A stretch of DNA of 64,000 nt from Symbiodinium natans (GCA_905221605.1 CAJNDS010000624.1:803001-867000), one strand, 5' to 3'. Counted from the first letter of the stretch, positions 1 to 10,680 are shown. Numbers and translations are program-made. The notes: a model not told the origin generated them from the sequence alone.

Positions 1-429
1 CATGTACAAAAGCTGTTTTTGACATGACGTTTTCTGCCACTTGTGCCGGCCTGGGCCTGCCGTCTTTGTCATCACCCGGCCAAGAAACCCTGAACTGTGT
101 ACGGACCATTGTGGTTAAAGCAAGCCCGGCTTTCTGAAGTCGACATTCCCTCGTCAGTAGACCTGGCTTTGCCTCATGATCTAAGGAGATGCAACCTGCC
201 TGCAACGAGAATCTTGTTGTGTATCGCCTCGACGATAACTACAGTACTTGGAGTCGCAAGCACCAACACCTTGATTTCGGACATCAGGCTGTTTCTACTT
301 GCAGTTCAATTAGCATCATTCTACGCATAGTTGGGCCAAATTTCCGGATTTTCTCTGTGGGATTGCTGGCTTATAGAATGCGTCCACAAGCATGAGGTCC
401 AGGCGGGGAGCTGAAGATAAAAAAGAGCA

Positions 430-534
430 GCGGACCTACCGTACTTCGACATCTCGTGCACAGCATTGGCCATGGCGCTCGCGGGTGATGGAGCGGGGAC
501 CAAAAATGACGACTTCTCACGACTGGAGATTTGA
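430..534 (+). CDS. candidate terminal exon, unknown protein
   Basis: Open frame following an AG at 429-430 and ending in TGA (532-534). It contains an ATG at 472 in good context (gccATGG). The peptide includes ADLPYFDISCTALAMALAG and then an acidic, polar tail. Composition is protein-like, but no family is recognised. It could be a terminal exon or a very short first exon. Confidence 0.3.
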   Translation, partial: ADLPYFDISCTALAMALAGDGAGTKNDDFSRLEI

Positions 535-567
535 GATTTGCATGCATGCGCTGAGAGTCAATAAAGC

Positions 568-789
568 ATGAGGAGCTTGGGAATTCAAGGACGTGCACCA
601 GGTTTGAGACAGCTGTTTGAGACAAGGCTGCGTCAGGAGGGGAGGGTGGCATCCGTGGACCCCGAGGCACGCCATGGAGAAGCAGCTCAGAAGAATGAAG
701 CCTCTCAGATGTGCAGTCGGCCCTTGAATTTTGTCCCCCTCAGGGAAGCACGACCAAGAGAAGCACTTTGTAGTTTCAAGCTTGCCTGA
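568..789 (+). CDS. candidate exon, unknown charged protein
   Basis: Open frame of 73 codons. The middle part, around 612-710, is rich in Arg, Glu and Gln (LFETRLRQEGRVASVDPEA) and looks helical. It ends before a CAG at 708-710 that could be a splice edge. No domain is recognised; the outer parts of the frame are probably non-coding. Confidence 0.25.
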   Translation: MRSLGIQGRAPGLRQLFETRLRQEGRVASVDPEARHGEAAQKNEASQMCSRPLNFVPLREARPREALCSFKLA

Positions 790-980
790 AAGCCGCAAGC
801 GGGGTGTCGCAGGGGCTGGGTTCAGAGATTTCTAGAAACCCCCATGGAGATGTGGACGTCGCTGCCGTGCAGGTTCGGGCAAACGATTCAGTGGAGGAAC
901 GGCAAGCCGCACCCTCACAGTTGAGCCCAAAGTGTGGGTCAGACTCATTTCACGGATTAATCAGTCTGCTTTTGCTTTGA
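774..980 (+). CDS. candidate exon, unknown protein
   Basis: Open frame without ATG running from after a TAG (771-773) to TGA (978-980). The part after the internal CTAG near 834 is the most protein-like (HGDVDVAAVQVRANDSVEE, then a Ser/Pro stretch). A short hydrophobic LISLLLL end precedes the stop. An internal or terminal exon is plausible; the product is unknown. Confidence 0.35.
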   Translation, partial: FQACLKAASGVSQGLGSEISRNPHGDVDVAAVQVRANDSVEERQAAPSQLSPKCGSDSFHGLISLLLL

Positions 981-1061
981 ATGAGTTGCTGTTCGATATT
1001 TGGACTTTAGAGATGTGAGCTCCCCCGAAAGGGTGCAGCCGCTACTCAGAGAGACTCATAC

Positions 1062-1154
1062 ATGAGCAAGTGCGGGTACGTACCTGTGCTTCTGCTACCA
1101 ATTGTTGCCGCTACTTTGCTGGGCGCCTGTGACCCTGAGGCATGTGAAGAGTGA
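1062..1154 (+). CDS. short ORF with signal-peptide-like N-terminus
   Basis: A 30-codon frame from ATG 1062 to TGA 1152. The peptide starts MSKCGYVPVLLLPIVAATLL, followed by GAC and an acidic tail: a hydrophobic core and small residues before Cys, like a signal peptide. It may be the first exon of a secreted protein spliced before the stop. A competing + frame over 1130-1190 (VKSEDIRQEITELFDK then stop) is also protein-like. Only one can be the main reading. Confidence 0.3.
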   Translation: MSKCGYVPVLLLPIVAATLLGACDPEACEE

Positions 1155-2950
1155 GGACATTCGACAGGAGATCACAGAGCTCTTTGACAAATGAGCCTTG
1201 GCATGCAGAGCAACAAGCAGCACAACGCCATATGCTCTCAGGTTGCTGGCGACTAACGAAGGGATGGAGTTCGGTCTCAGATATCCAAATCTTGATCAGC
1301 TTGACAGCTTAGTTGGCCCCTTTGGCATGATACTTCTATTTGGGCTGAGGCGCCTCAGGACCTGCTAATGCAAGACGCCAGGTTCCACAAGTACCGCAAT
1401 GTGTCAAACAGTGAGTAGTGGGTGTCAGTGGGAGCTAAGCTAGGAAGAGAGGGTGGCCCCGGGCCCAGTTTCGAAGCTCGACCACGAGCTGCAGCAGAGC
1501 AAAGCCTCGCGCTGCTCGGATGGCACGTAAGGATACTCCCAGTCCGTTCAGGGTCAATTGTGCATCAAACTTAGAGGCTTGGAGGAGGGCATGCTGTGGG
1601 CGCATGTGAAATGTGGGGACCATGTGGCTTCGGGAAGCCAATGCGCGAATGGGAACGCTTGGGAGAAGTGAAGGAAATGCAAACAGCAATGGACACCGGA
1701 ATGTACCGGACGCAGGAGTCCAACCATCAACACCTTGCATGTCTGCTCTTTGACCGCTGGGGAGGGCTGCTTTGGGAAGCAGTTGACGATGGTCAGCAGG
1801 ACCTGGATTTTCTTTTTGCATAGCATGAGCAGTGCGCAACCATTCAATCTCTGCAGCTCTCAGCACGCACAGACCTACTCTCTGAGTGTTCGAGGTTCCT
1901 TTTAAGACACACCTCCGGGCTTCAGACTCGCGTTCAGCCCTGTCCATACGAGGCAGGTCAGCCCCATCAGGATGCAGGGGCTCGACAGCGATTTTGCCGA
2001 TTTGTTTTTGACTTGTCGAGCAGTCCGCTAGCACTGGAGTCCTTCCTTTTAGGTCACTTCCAGCCAAAGCCATGGCCACGGAAAAGCTCGGAATCAGGCG
2101 AGGCTGAGGAAAAGAAGGCGCCACCCCACAAGCCCAGACGATGCTGGGCCTGGTTCTGTTTTTCTCTACACGCCCAGCATGCCATGTCACGAAGGAGTAT
2201 GCACGAGTATGGCTCACGATCCGCTTCAAAAAATAGTCAGTTTACGTTTAGGATGCCACGGCACATACCTTGTCTTTACACTGCGTCCACGCTTTCAACT
2301 TCAAACTCGCCCTCGCACAAAACGCATCCGTGGCAATGAGGCCACACACCGTGGGACCAACGCCATGAACAGCTCACGGCGAAGATTCAGGAGAAGGCAA
2401 CTCGGATTTATTTGTGGGTTTTGGAGGATGATGCGGAGATTCTTCGGACTCATCGGCACGCGGCGTCGGTGTTCAGGTGTGAGCGCAGGGCGCTGAAGGT
2501 TTTGATCAGCGCTTACACCCTGCGCGATTGTAAATGAAGTGAGTCTCTGTACTTAAGCCGCCCCAAGCCATCGCTAGCTCCAGCCACCTCTAGCAGACGA
2601 GTTGGTCCAGGATCTGGTCTCGCAGACGCTCGTGAATCAGAAGACGAAGCTTGAGCATGTGCGGCCCTCAGCTGAGCCCTGTGGCATGTTACCACGGCAA
2701 GCTGAAAGGTAGCACGACGTTCCATGAATTCAAGCTCAATCTGGGTTTGAGGACTCGGGTCGGTCAGGGGGAAGTTGGGGGATTTCGCTGGATTCAGCAC
2801 GTTCCGCGACCTCCGATCCACCAAAACAGCCTTGAATCCTCTTCACAACCTGTCACTGTCACACTGTCCTGTCAGCATCACCTCCGAGTTGTAAAAGGTG
2901 CCCTCTGAATCCTTGGCGGCCTTGGCTGGGGCAAGCGCTGGGGCTTTTCG
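1155..2950. other. no convincing gene
   Basis: Apart from chance frames, nothing supported is seen here. A 264-codon minus-strand frame (1435-2229) has no recognisable domain, no consistent codon pattern and overlaps equally good short frames on the other strand, so it is not called. Confidence 0.4.
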
Positions 2951-3088
2951 ATTCTCGCCTGAGGCGCTTCAAGATGTGCGGGGCGAGACCAACAACGTGC
3001 AGAAGGACTGAGGGGGTTCAGAGCTTCAAGGGGAGCATCACCGGCATAGCGCCTCCTTCAGACCTAGACTCTGGGGCTTCTTCAGAAG

Positions 3089-3634
3089 ATGCCTTGCCGG
3101 AAAGCAGGCTTCACCAAGGCAGCCTGCGAGGTACGAGCATCCCCCGGAAAGAGAGCCAGTCCATGTGCTCCCAACAATGAACTCTTGGACTCAACGGTCG
3201 GTGAGATCTGGAACAAATCTTCTTGTCAGAAGAAAAGCATCGTGCCCATGTGTAGCACTCAGGAGCTCAGCGACCTAAAGGAGCGGAATCAGAAGGCGGG
3301 CGCTGTGAGCGCAGAATTCTTTGACTCTCGAGGAGTTCCCTTTCGGATGTTTCCCAGGGAGTTCTTCGAAGGTGGACCTCAGGGCCTGAAGACGAAGGCT
3401 TTACAGATCTTTAGAGGTTTCCAGGGCAGTCGGACCGTCTTGGAGCCTCGCCAACAGAGGTCACCAACGAAAATCTGCCGCGCCTGGAGCAGCTGGGCTG
3501 AGAGCGAGAGCCAAAGGGGGCACTCCTGGGTCCAAGTCCGGCGCATTTTCAAGCCGTCAAAAAGCTCCAACCGGCTCAGCATGAAGGGTCAAAGGGTTGA
3601 ACTGCAAGACGGCAGGACGCTTGAACAAAGATGA
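3089..3634 (+). CDS. candidate coding frame, unknown protein
   Basis: 181-codon open frame. The best part, about 3271-3420, follows a CTCAG (3265-3269) and reads SDLKERNQKAGAVSAEFFDS and on. It is charged and helical at first, with Phe-rich segments after. The whole frame may be a chance extension of a single exon. No family is recognised. Confidence 0.3.
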   Translation: MPCRKAGFTKAACEVRASPGKRASPCAPNNELLDSTVGEIWNKSSCQKKSIVPMCSTQELSDLKERNQKAGAVSAEFFDSRGVPFRMFPREFFEGGPQGLKTKALQIFRGFQGSRTVLEPRQQRSPTKICRAWSSWAESESQRGHSWVQVRRIFKPSKSSNRLSMKGQRVELQDGRTLEQR

Positions 3635-3949
3635 GCAAAGGTGGCATGGGGCATAGTGCAACACAGCCTGACGAGTACCAACCCGAGAGTGCTCCATCAG
3701 CACCTTTCGCAGTCCTTTTCGATCTAAATAAACATTCTAAACTTGGGGGAGGCGCGGTGCAAGAAGCTATAGTTGCTGGGGCTTTGTAGATATATTTGTG
3801 ATGGCTTCTTTTCTGATTTCTCTGCCGCCGAACTGACTTCAGCACCATCCGAATCAACCACTGTTAACTGGCGATGGTTCTCAGAATTCCGATGGGCATT
3901 CTTGGGATGAAGTGCTTTGAAAGTTTCTCTGTGGGGTTTCTGGGTGCAG

Positions 3950-4016
3950 GCGCATGCTGCAGATACTTCGTGAGATTCTCCGGGATGGAGTGGGCACTGC
4001 AGGCTTTGGGGACCAG
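3950..4016 (+). CDS. internal exon, unknown protein
   Basis: A 67-base island flanked by GTGCAG at 3944-3949 and GTGACG at 4017. Read from the second base it gives 22 residues, RMLQILREILRDGVGTAGFG then DQ. The amphipathic helix plus clean acceptor and donor make it a good internal exon candidate. The family is unknown. Confidence 0.45.
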
Positions 4017-4131
4017 GTGACGTGGGTAAGAAAGTACAGGGATCCCGAGCGAGGAGGCCAGCCGAGTTGAGTCCAACAAGATAGGGCCGAGCAGGTCAAA
4101 GCACAGCCAAAACACGCCCAGGAAGATCAAA

Positions 4132-4383
4132 GTGCTCTTGCAGGAAACCTGGTCGTCCGTGGACAGCGACTGGACTCAACCGGCTTTAGAGCAGTGTAGA
4201 TTTGTCCGCATTTGGACGTGGGCAATGCTCGTTGGCAGCGTTCCAGGGTTAGACGGTTACACTCGACTTGGCATTGCTACAGTATCATCATTTGAAGGGT
4301 CGGCCTCGTACAATCTGACAGTTCAAGGGGGCTTTCAGGAAGCTTATAATGCCACTGTTTTCAACCCTGACAGTTTCGGCTAG
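4132..4383 (+). CDS. C-terminal exon, beta-rich unknown protein
   Basis: 83-codon frame ending TAG 4381-4383. The C-terminal two thirds (GYTRLGIATVSSFEGSASYN, a NLT site, then a QEAYNATVF segment) have alternating hydrophobic residues and two N-x-T/S sites, typical of an extracellular or luminal beta fold. The start is probably a splice acceptor within the first third. The AG|GTGACG exon at 3950-4016 may belong to the same gene. No family is recognised. Confidence 0.45.
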   Translation: MLLQETWSSVDSDWTQPALEQCRFVRIWTWAMLVGSVPGLDGYTRLGIATVSSFEGSASYNLTVQGGFQEAYNATVFNPDSFG

Positions 4384-4399
4384 TGGAGCTCCAAGCATG

Positions 4400-5460
4400 C
4401 AATCTGACCCCACCCGACCGGAGCCAGCGCCTGAAGCTCCCATACTGCCTGCAGGGCCTCTTCAAAGCCCAGAAGAAGACTAAGGAACCCTGCAGAGGGT
4501 GGATCATGGCATGGTCGAGACTGCTACTGTAGCGCAAACGCCACCAAACACCCTCAAACACCACGACAGCCTGCTACTAGGTCTTTGCGCTGATGCGGCA
4601 ATGCTATCGTCCATGTTCCGGCAGCAGGCATACCGACAGAGACATTGGACAGGGAAATCCTTTCAATTTACTATATGCCCTACACCCAAAAATGTGGTGT
4701 AGTTCCCTGCACTGAACCGAAACCAGCTCGGCGCGACTTTTTGTTTGTCTCATTTAGCAGCTCATTCCGTGCACAGCGCAACAGTGCAATGGTGCAGTTG
4801 GAGTCGCCCTGAGCCCCCCCCCTATTCTCGGCTGCCACAGGTGGAGGAGCACCGAGCCGCCGTGTCGGCTCGGGATACCGCTTCTGGGATGCAAGATGCC
4901 ACATGTGTTTCCGAGGGTATTTCATGCATGCCCAGGTCTCTGCGGAGCTCTCCAAGGCCCGTGTCAATGGTTTCAGATCATTGAAGGGGGTTTTTGTATC
5001 ACAGAGGACTTCGGTGTGCCTGCTTGTTAGGGCCAGGAGCACGCACCAGTAAGTTTGGCAATGAACGTTTCTCGTGTGGAGTGACGGGCAGCTTAACCGT
5101 GATCTGGGGTGGTCTAGCAGAGTCTAGCAGCTCCAGCACTGAGTGAGGGGGCTTCAGGTTGAGCTTTGCCAGCTTTGCGACATGGGTCTCTCCCCCATGC
5201 CCTCTGAGAACAAGAAGGAACATCTCGCAACATTTCAATCATGCTGGTTCCGCCTTCAACCCATGCACACAAAAGTTCATCTGAAGCAGAGTCACGAATG
5301 TCTGATAAGCACCTTCAAGCAGGACAGCTAAAGATTCTCAGTTGTGATCTTCACTGCTGGCGGAAGATCGGAGTCGAAAATAGGAAGGGAACCGGATAAC
5401 TTTCCGGTTAGGCAGGTGGTTGACTCCCTCAACTGCAGGTGCAAAAGTCCTTGAAGAGGC
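4400..5460. other. no convincing gene
   Basis: Only short, low-information frames are seen on both strands between the 4.1-4.4 kb exon and the Pro-rich frame at 5.46 kb. Confidence 0.4.
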
Positions 5461-5463
5461 ATC

Positions 5464-5820
5464 GTGACGAGATCATGCGCCCCAGCCGCGATCAGCAAAG
5501 CCAAGCCTGAAGAACTGAAGAATCCCCATAAGATGCCAAGCCGGCCCGTAGATGCCACTCGTGGACTTCTTGAAGGCGCGGGAACACCCCCCCCCCCGCC
5601 CACACCACCCCCCCCCCCCCCAAAAAAAAAAGAGAAGCAAAAGAGAGAGACGATGAGGAACGATGAGGATCCCTTGAGTCGAGGTGACGAACCTCTGGCC
5701 AGTCCCCAACTCCTCAACCCCCCAAGCAGACCAAGATATTCCAAATCCTCCAAGGTTCAAGGACGACGAGCTGCAGAAGAAGGAAACGCTTTACCAGCGC
5801 ACCGTCGATGCACGGAATGA
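5464..5820 (+). CDS. candidate coding frame with proline/lysine tract
   Basis: 118-codon frame. It begins with a Lys/Glu/Pro-rich region (AISKAKPEELKNPHKMPSRP), continues through homopolymeric C and A runs that read as a proline tract then lysines, and ends in a basic, polar stretch. The frame survives across the homopolymers, which weakly supports coding, but the runs may equally lie in an intron. Function unknown. Confidence 0.3.
   Translation: MTRSCAPAAISKAKPEELKNPHKMPSRPVDATRGLLEGAGTPPPPPTPPPPPPKKKEKQKRETMRNDEDPLSRGDEPLASPQLLNPPSRPRYSKSSKVQGRRAAEEGNALPAHRRCTE
5608..5631. repeat. C14-A10 homopolymer junction
   Basis: A run of 14 C directly followed by 10 A, preceded by another C-rich run at 5587-5597. 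Its reverse complement (T10 then G14) resembles the T10-G23 tract at 24861-24897. Confidence 0.9.
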
Positions 5821-6170
5821 CATCCATCAGAGCTTCTTGCCCTTGTGGAGGTAGCTTTGTCGGGTTTGGCTTTGGGTCGAGTGGGGCGGGCTATTTTGCA
5901 AGTTCCGTCGATTTCTCTGAAGCTGAAATTGGCCCTCGGACACAGCTTTGCACCCTGCTTGTTGAAGCCGATGGCCATCAAGGCTATCTTGCGCAGAAGG
6001 ATGCCATCAAGGCTGGTGAACACGGGGCCACTAATGATTATCCATCAATGTCCACAGCTCCGCGCACCGTGCGCTTTTGCACGAAGACGCACTGCGTAAC
6101 TGAGTTCCACAGCGCCAGTGACGTCAATTCAGTTAGATGTTCCTGCGCATGTGAAGTAATTCATTACTAG
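5808..6170 (+). CDS. candidate exon, unknown protein
   Basis: 120-codon frame. Residues about 27-75 (AGYFASSVDFSEAEIGPRTQ, then LVEADGHQGYLAQKDAIK) read like a folded protein. Flanking parts are less convincing. A second + frame (5845-6099) overlaps and is more basic, so the assignment is tentative. Confidence 0.3.
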   Translation: MHGMTSIRASCPCGGSFVGFGFGSSGAGYFASSVDFSEAEIGPRTQLCTLLVEADGHQGYLAQKDAIKAGEHGATNDYPSMSTAPRTVRFCTKTHCVTEFHSASDVNSVRCSCACEVIHY

Positions 6171-6362
6171 GCAGAAACACGGTCAGCCACTGCACTCCGC
6201 GCAGCAGCATATGGTACTGACAAGGATGCGGAGCAGCGACACCAGAAGCAGAACGAGGAGATTCTCTTGCACAATACTCGCATGCCGAAAAAAACCTAAA
6301 GCCTTGAGAAATCCGAAAACCAAAGGGAAGACAAGATGCGTAATTAGTCATGTTCAGTCTTG

Positions 6363-6440
6363 ATGCCGGAGGAGTGGGAGCAGCTCCTGGCCGAGTCCGA
6401 GGATCGCGACGCCCGCTTGGAGGAGCTGAGGCGGGCTTGA
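6363..6440 (+). CDS. coiled-coil candidate exon
   Basis: 25 codons from ATG 6363 to TGA 6438: MPEEWEQLLAESEDRDARLE then ELRRA. This is a strongly charged heptad-like sequence. It lies 130 bases before another coiled-coil exon (6571-6725) and may share a gene with it, in which case the stop lies in an intron. Confidence 0.4.
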   Translation: MPEEWEQLLAESEDRDARLEELRRA

Positions 6441-6570
6441 GCTTGGGGGGCTCTCTGGATGTTCAACGGCTTCGCCCGGTTACTCCAGCCTCCTCTGTGC
6501 AACTTGATTGGATCCTCGCATGAAGTTTTTTTTTTGCGTTGCAATTGCTGATTGCTCTTTGGGGAGTTAG

Positions 6571-6725
6571 CGAGCTTGCGGTCTTGCGCCTGAGGCTAGC
6601 GTGCTGTTTGCTTATAAGCCTCTCATCGCTGCCAAACCGCTCGCCAGGGAGCAGATCAATACTGCAAATCAGCGAATCGACTTGTTGGAGCAACAAAAGC
6701 CACTACAGCGGCAACTAATGCGGAG
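6571..6725 (+). CDS. coiled-coil internal exon
   Basis: Open frame from after GTTAG (6566-6570) to a consensus donor GAG|GTGAGT at 6725/6726. It encodes a hydrophobic lead (EASVLFAYKPLIAAKPL) and then AREQINTANQRIDLLEQQKP, a Gln/Glu/Arg-rich helix. The strong donor and coherent composition make this one of the better exons in the first 10 kb. No family is recognised. Confidence 0.5.
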
Positions 6726-6920
6726 GTGAGTCTGAGGCCTGATTTGGTCGGGTGGCAGGGTGTGCAACAGGTCTAGGAAATTCTAGGAATAATGTACGAC
6801 ACTATACAACTGAAGGCACGCAAACGTCCATGGTTTCGAGTGCAGCTTGAACTTGGAGTCTACGGGTGTTGACTGAGCATGAAGCCAGACTCGGCCGCGA
6901 GTGCCTACTTGTCCACTTAG

Positions 6921-7023
6921 GAAACTGTACATGGAGGAGTTCCGCAAAAAGAAGCTTGGCGCCGCATTTGTTGCGGAAGCCCGTGTCGTAGAAAGTCTCG
7001 CTGGGACCTTGCAGATGGCTTGA
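6921..7023 (+). CDS. coiled-coil candidate exon
   Basis: After CTTAG (6916-6920) the frame reads KLYMEEFRKKKLGAAFVAEA and continues charged and helical to TGA 7021, with a possible CAG edge at 7012-7014. It lies 195 bases downstream of the 6571-6725 exon and is similar in style, so probably the same gene. Confidence 0.4.
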
Positions 7024-7289
7024 TGACCTCAGTATTGAGCTAAGCAAGCTGAGTCCAAATTATGTGGTCTTGAGAAGACGAATCTGAACCTTCAATGCCT
7101 AAACCCCACAACCCGCAGGCTCTGCAGATTGCAAGCTGTGCCACAAGCAACCTCTGTTCCTTTGAGTGAGAGCCGTTGTGTTTAAAGTGCCCACCCCCAA
7201 TTGCAGCGCACGCTGCAAGGACCAACAAGCCTTGTGGCATCTTCCTCCAGCAGTTCAAGAAGCCACCGCAGCGCGATGCTGCGAAGTAG

Positions 7290-7405
7290 TGCCGCTTGAC
7301 AGTGAAAGGCTCCAAGCAGAATGTGAGAGGTTGTGTTGGTTACGAGATGTTTTGGGCTCCGAAGTGCTAGATCCTACATGGACTCTTACTAGTGATCAGG
7401 CTTGA
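7290..7405 (+). CDS. candidate terminal exon of coiled-coil gene
   Basis: The end of a 79-codon frame. The last 35 residues (DSERLQAECERLCWLRDVLG and on, ending SDQA-stop at 7403-7405) match the charged helical style of the upstream exons and could be the 3' exon of the 6.4-7.4 kb gene. Confidence 0.35.
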
Positions 7406-7409
7406 GGTA

Positions 7410-8400
7410 TGCGGCCGCTGCGCGAAGGATAGCCCGTCGGTTCACACGCGGGCGCATGCTAAATCAATTGCTTAGAGCAGTATGGACATGCTTTAGTCGA
7501 CCCAATGATAGCTACAGTCCCTTCAGCTCCTTCTGAATAAACATCATTGCCATGGAAAACTTCTTCGGACAGGTCCAATACGGACCTTGCCCGATGGTCT
7601 GAAAGAAAAGGCTTCCTTGCCCGGGACGTCAGAGTCGCCAGCGCTCTCATTGTCAAATGAGAAGGGCACCATGACATCATGACGTGCACGGCTCTGACTC
7701 TGTTTGTGCCGTCCTTCGCGTAGTGTGCCCCGTCAACCGCAACACAGAACCCAAGTGCATCTGTGGCTCATAAACGAGCCCCATGTTCCAGAAACAGGAC
7801 GCAGGCGAGAACTCTTCCACATCTTGGTGCGAATCCGCCAAAAAATCCGCCTTTCCGGAGGCACCTTACTACCCAACATGCCCAGTGAAGGCCAACTTTT
7901 TGCCTGAGGAAGTACATACAACCCTGCAGCCTGCACCAACTTCGTTAAACCCGTCGTAGGCAAAGAATGCAGCCTCGGAAAAGCATTCAAAACGTACAAA
8001 ACGCACATACGCCCGAGAGTGCCATTGTTTCACCGCATGGCGCGTAGACTTCGGCCTTGACAGTGGGGCCCTCAGTCGGCTTGATTGTTACACTGGCCTC
8101 AGGGTTCGATACATCGGATTATTGCTCCTAGCCTTTCTCCCTTGTTTGGTGACATCAAACCAAGTCACTGAAACTTGAAGTAAAGTATTCGGCAAAACCA
8201 TGTGCCCCCAACCGGCTAACCCTGACCCGCCTGTCAGGAGCCCGTGGCAATGGCAATTGACTTGCAAGAGGGTCTGGGGCTCACGTGGTTTGGGCGCCGT
8301 GGATTGAGCTCTTGCCAGTGGCATTCAAGGCTTGCGGGTGTTTCTGATCGGCGCAGAATGTAAAGCCCAGCTTTTAAACTTGGAAGACCATGAGGCTTCC
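7410..8400. other. no convincing gene
   Basis: Only overlapping chance frames on both strands are visible. No splice-bounded coding island was found. Confidence 0.35.
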
Positions 8401-8507
8401 CAGCTTTGGATGCCGAGCTCTGCATGACGCAGAAGAAGCGCACATTGTTCCAATCCCATCACAACAACATCTACACAGAATCTACACGACACTGCGCTAC
8501 TGCTGTG

Positions 8508-8627
8508 GACCTATCACACCGGCGCCGAGGCCGCGGCTTCCGGCAGCGCTATGGGGTCTCCTTGGCTGATCGTTTGGCTCTCGCTGAGAACTTGGCAGCC
8601 CTGGGCAGCTCTCAGAGCGAACACATA
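8508..8627 (+). CDS. candidate exon, unknown protein
   Basis: Within an 89-codon frame, the segment YGVSLADRLALAENLAALGS is a regular helical sequence ending at a CAG near 8625. No family is recognised. Confidence 0.3.
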
Positions 8628-8739
8628 CAATCCTCAACTGAGTTCAATGCAGCACATGCGACAACACCGTTTTGAACGTGCAGTCGCCAGGGCCGCGAGG
8701 GTCGCGAGCCACCACCCCGGCGCCGGGAGTTGGAGGTGT

Positions 8740-8829
8740 GGCGTTAGTGTCCCTGAACCCTCGTGGGAGATCATGAAGCGCATGCAGTACATTGAAGCAC
8801 TCAGGCAGCTTTTGCGGCTACGCATCTGA
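8740..8829 (+). CDS. candidate exon, unknown protein
   Basis: The segment EPSWEIMKRMQYIEALRQLL ends a 92-codon frame that stops at 8827-8829. It is amphipathic and protein-like, in a different frame from the 8508-8627 candidate, as expected if an intron lies between them. Confidence 0.3.
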   Translation, partial: GVSVPEPSWEIMKRMQYIEALRQLLRLRI

Positions 8830-9331
8830 ATCATGTGGGTTCGAAAGGCTGTGCAGGTCTCGCGCCCCAGTCGCGGATCAAGCCGACATGTCCATTGTGC
8901 GACGATGCCCGCCTGCGCAACATAGCAATACTGCAATTGCATGGAAGTATCTAAGTGGACACCCTATGATACCAACCAACATCCTGAACCATCTTAGCCT
9001 CTGAAACTCCCACAGCCCCAACCCCCGAAAACGTAAATCCCAGGAGGAGCGATACTGGCAGCGGAGTAGGCCCAACGCTTGCGACATCGTTCTGGTGAAG
9101 GGTTTTTGCGACACTTGAATCCAGTAAAAGTCCAAAACCTAGGCTTGTGTTTCGGTGCCATGCTCGTTGTTGCTTGCAACTGGACTCGTGCCTCAAAGAT
9201 TCCTGCTGGCCACAGGCGGGTGAGCCCCTCCAGACGTTCCAGATCAAGGTTGGGCCCAGTAAGCAAGAGAGACGCTTCTTGAAAAACCCGGGCCTGCAGC
9301 TTCACCCTGTGACTGTACTGCGTGCTTTGAG

Positions 9332-9709
9332 TTGCATGTGTGCTTCTGTTGGGGGCTACGGGACATCTATAGAAAGTCGTTCATGTCAGGAGTTGACGCG
9401 TGCACTGCTGCTGATGTCATCGTTGCCGCAGTTTCCCCCCCACCGAAGATCACTTTGATCATTCCCCACCCTGCCGCCCGCAACTCTCTCGCGCGAAGCT
9501 TTCGTGACAGTGGCTTGAGTTTTGGTGCAAGTCGCGACCTATTGCGTGACATATTGCCTCAGTGCCCTTTCGATGCGCTGTGGCGCGCACGCCATAAAGA
9601 AGGCCATCATCCCGGTTCATTGTTGGCAGGGGGACGTTGGGTGGGCCTATTGCAAACGAAGCCAGCCCATACTGCAATATGGGCAGTGGGGCGTGCTCAT
9701 GCTCGCTGA
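9332..9709 (+). CDS. candidate coding frame, unknown protein
   Basis: 125-codon frame. The central part (ARNSLARSFRDSGLSFGASR then DLLRDILPQCPFDALW) is protein-like, while the first 45 and last 20 residues look like intron. No domain is recognised. Confidence 0.3.
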   Translation: MHVCFCWGLRDIYRKSFMSGVDACTAADVIVAAVSPPPKITLIIPHPAARNSLARSFRDSGLSFGASRDLLRDILPQCPFDALWRARHKEGHHPGSLLAGGRWVGLLQTKPAHTAIWAVGRAHAR

Positions 9710-10159
9710 CTGAGCGTCTGGCGGCCCCTGGCATTGTCCAGAATATCGACGCGGGCAGAATCTCAACAACACGTTTGCTTCGTGTAAGCTCGACCTGTTG
9801 TGTCCGCCTGTGTGAACTGTAGGTCTTCAAACCTACTGCGCGCCCTCAAATACGAGAACCTCGCTCGCATAAGGCCCCGCGCGGCCTCACCACCACGTCG
9901 CCGTCGCCCGGGTGCCCTGATCTTGGGGATAGGAGGGCTTTCTGTTGTGCCTGTTGACCTATTGTTTTGATGACGGCTGCTGGTGATGCCCATTGGGGCC
10001 TTCGAGTTGAATTCCACATGCCTGGATGGGTGTCGGTTGCGCTGAAGTTTTGGGGCTTCTGGCAAAGGACGCTTGTAAATTTGATGTTACATGTTTCGGG
10101 CTTTTCATTCACTGCGTTCTGACAGACACTGGATGCCTCCCCACAGCCTTATGCGCGCA

Positions 10160-10236
10160 GATGTGCGGGGAGGATCTGCCTTCCGTAAGCCCTCTGACAA
10201 GAAGAAGCAGAAAAATCAGAGAGATATGAAACGTGC
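10160..10236 (+). CDS. lysine-rich candidate exon
   Basis: Part of an 88-codon frame, reading GGSAFRKPSDKKKQKNQRDM then KRAK. The basic stretch resembles a nuclear-localisation or nucleic-acid-binding segment. It ends at AAG followed by GC, a possible GC donor of the kind used by dinoflagellates. Function unknown. Confidence 0.35.
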
Positions 10237-10562
10237 CAAGGCGATTACGACGATCGGGGTCGTGAGCGGGGAGGCCTGCCCGGGCAGGCTTGTTATGGCC
10301 TTATGGCTTGTTCACTGCAGACATGCAATGCATTTCCCTTGTCGTTCGTGGGTATAGGCTAAAGATTCCAAAGTTCTGATCATTGGACGCGGCTTCAGCC
10401 GCTGCCCCTATAAGCCCTTCAAAGCCTCCGGCGGGTCCACATCCGACTGGGCGCAGAATCGAAGAGATGTCCTGGCAGCTGCTACCAAGGAACAGTATTG
10501 TAGCAAACCTACCAAAAGATGGTATGTGCCGATGTTAAGTGACACAAGGGAGCAGACTAAAG

Positions 10563-10680
10563 CCGACACTTCGTCAAGTGCCTACTTCACATCAACCCGG
10601 TCATGAGAACACTGGAACTTCTTTTTGGCAACTTCTTGGCCATGCGTGAAAGTGTTGCGGCAACTGCTGGCAGCCAGTAG
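10563..10680 (+). CDS. candidate exon, helical unknown protein
   Basis: After AG (10561-10562) the frame gives HFVKCLLHINPVMRTLELLF followed by a helical stretch ending in AGSQ and TAG 10678-10680, with a possible CAG edge just before the stop. The sequence is regular and protein-like. I considered a myosin-head strand (HFVRC-type) but the context does not support it. Confidence 0.4.

Noticed and set aside
1435-2229. 264-codon minus-strand ORF
   Set aside because: No domain, no clear codon or composition signal and no splice edges; probably a chance frame.
10563-10680. Myosin motor-domain fragment (HFVKC resembles HFVRC)
   Set aside because: The residues that follow do not match the K-P-N loop or the downstream motor sequence.
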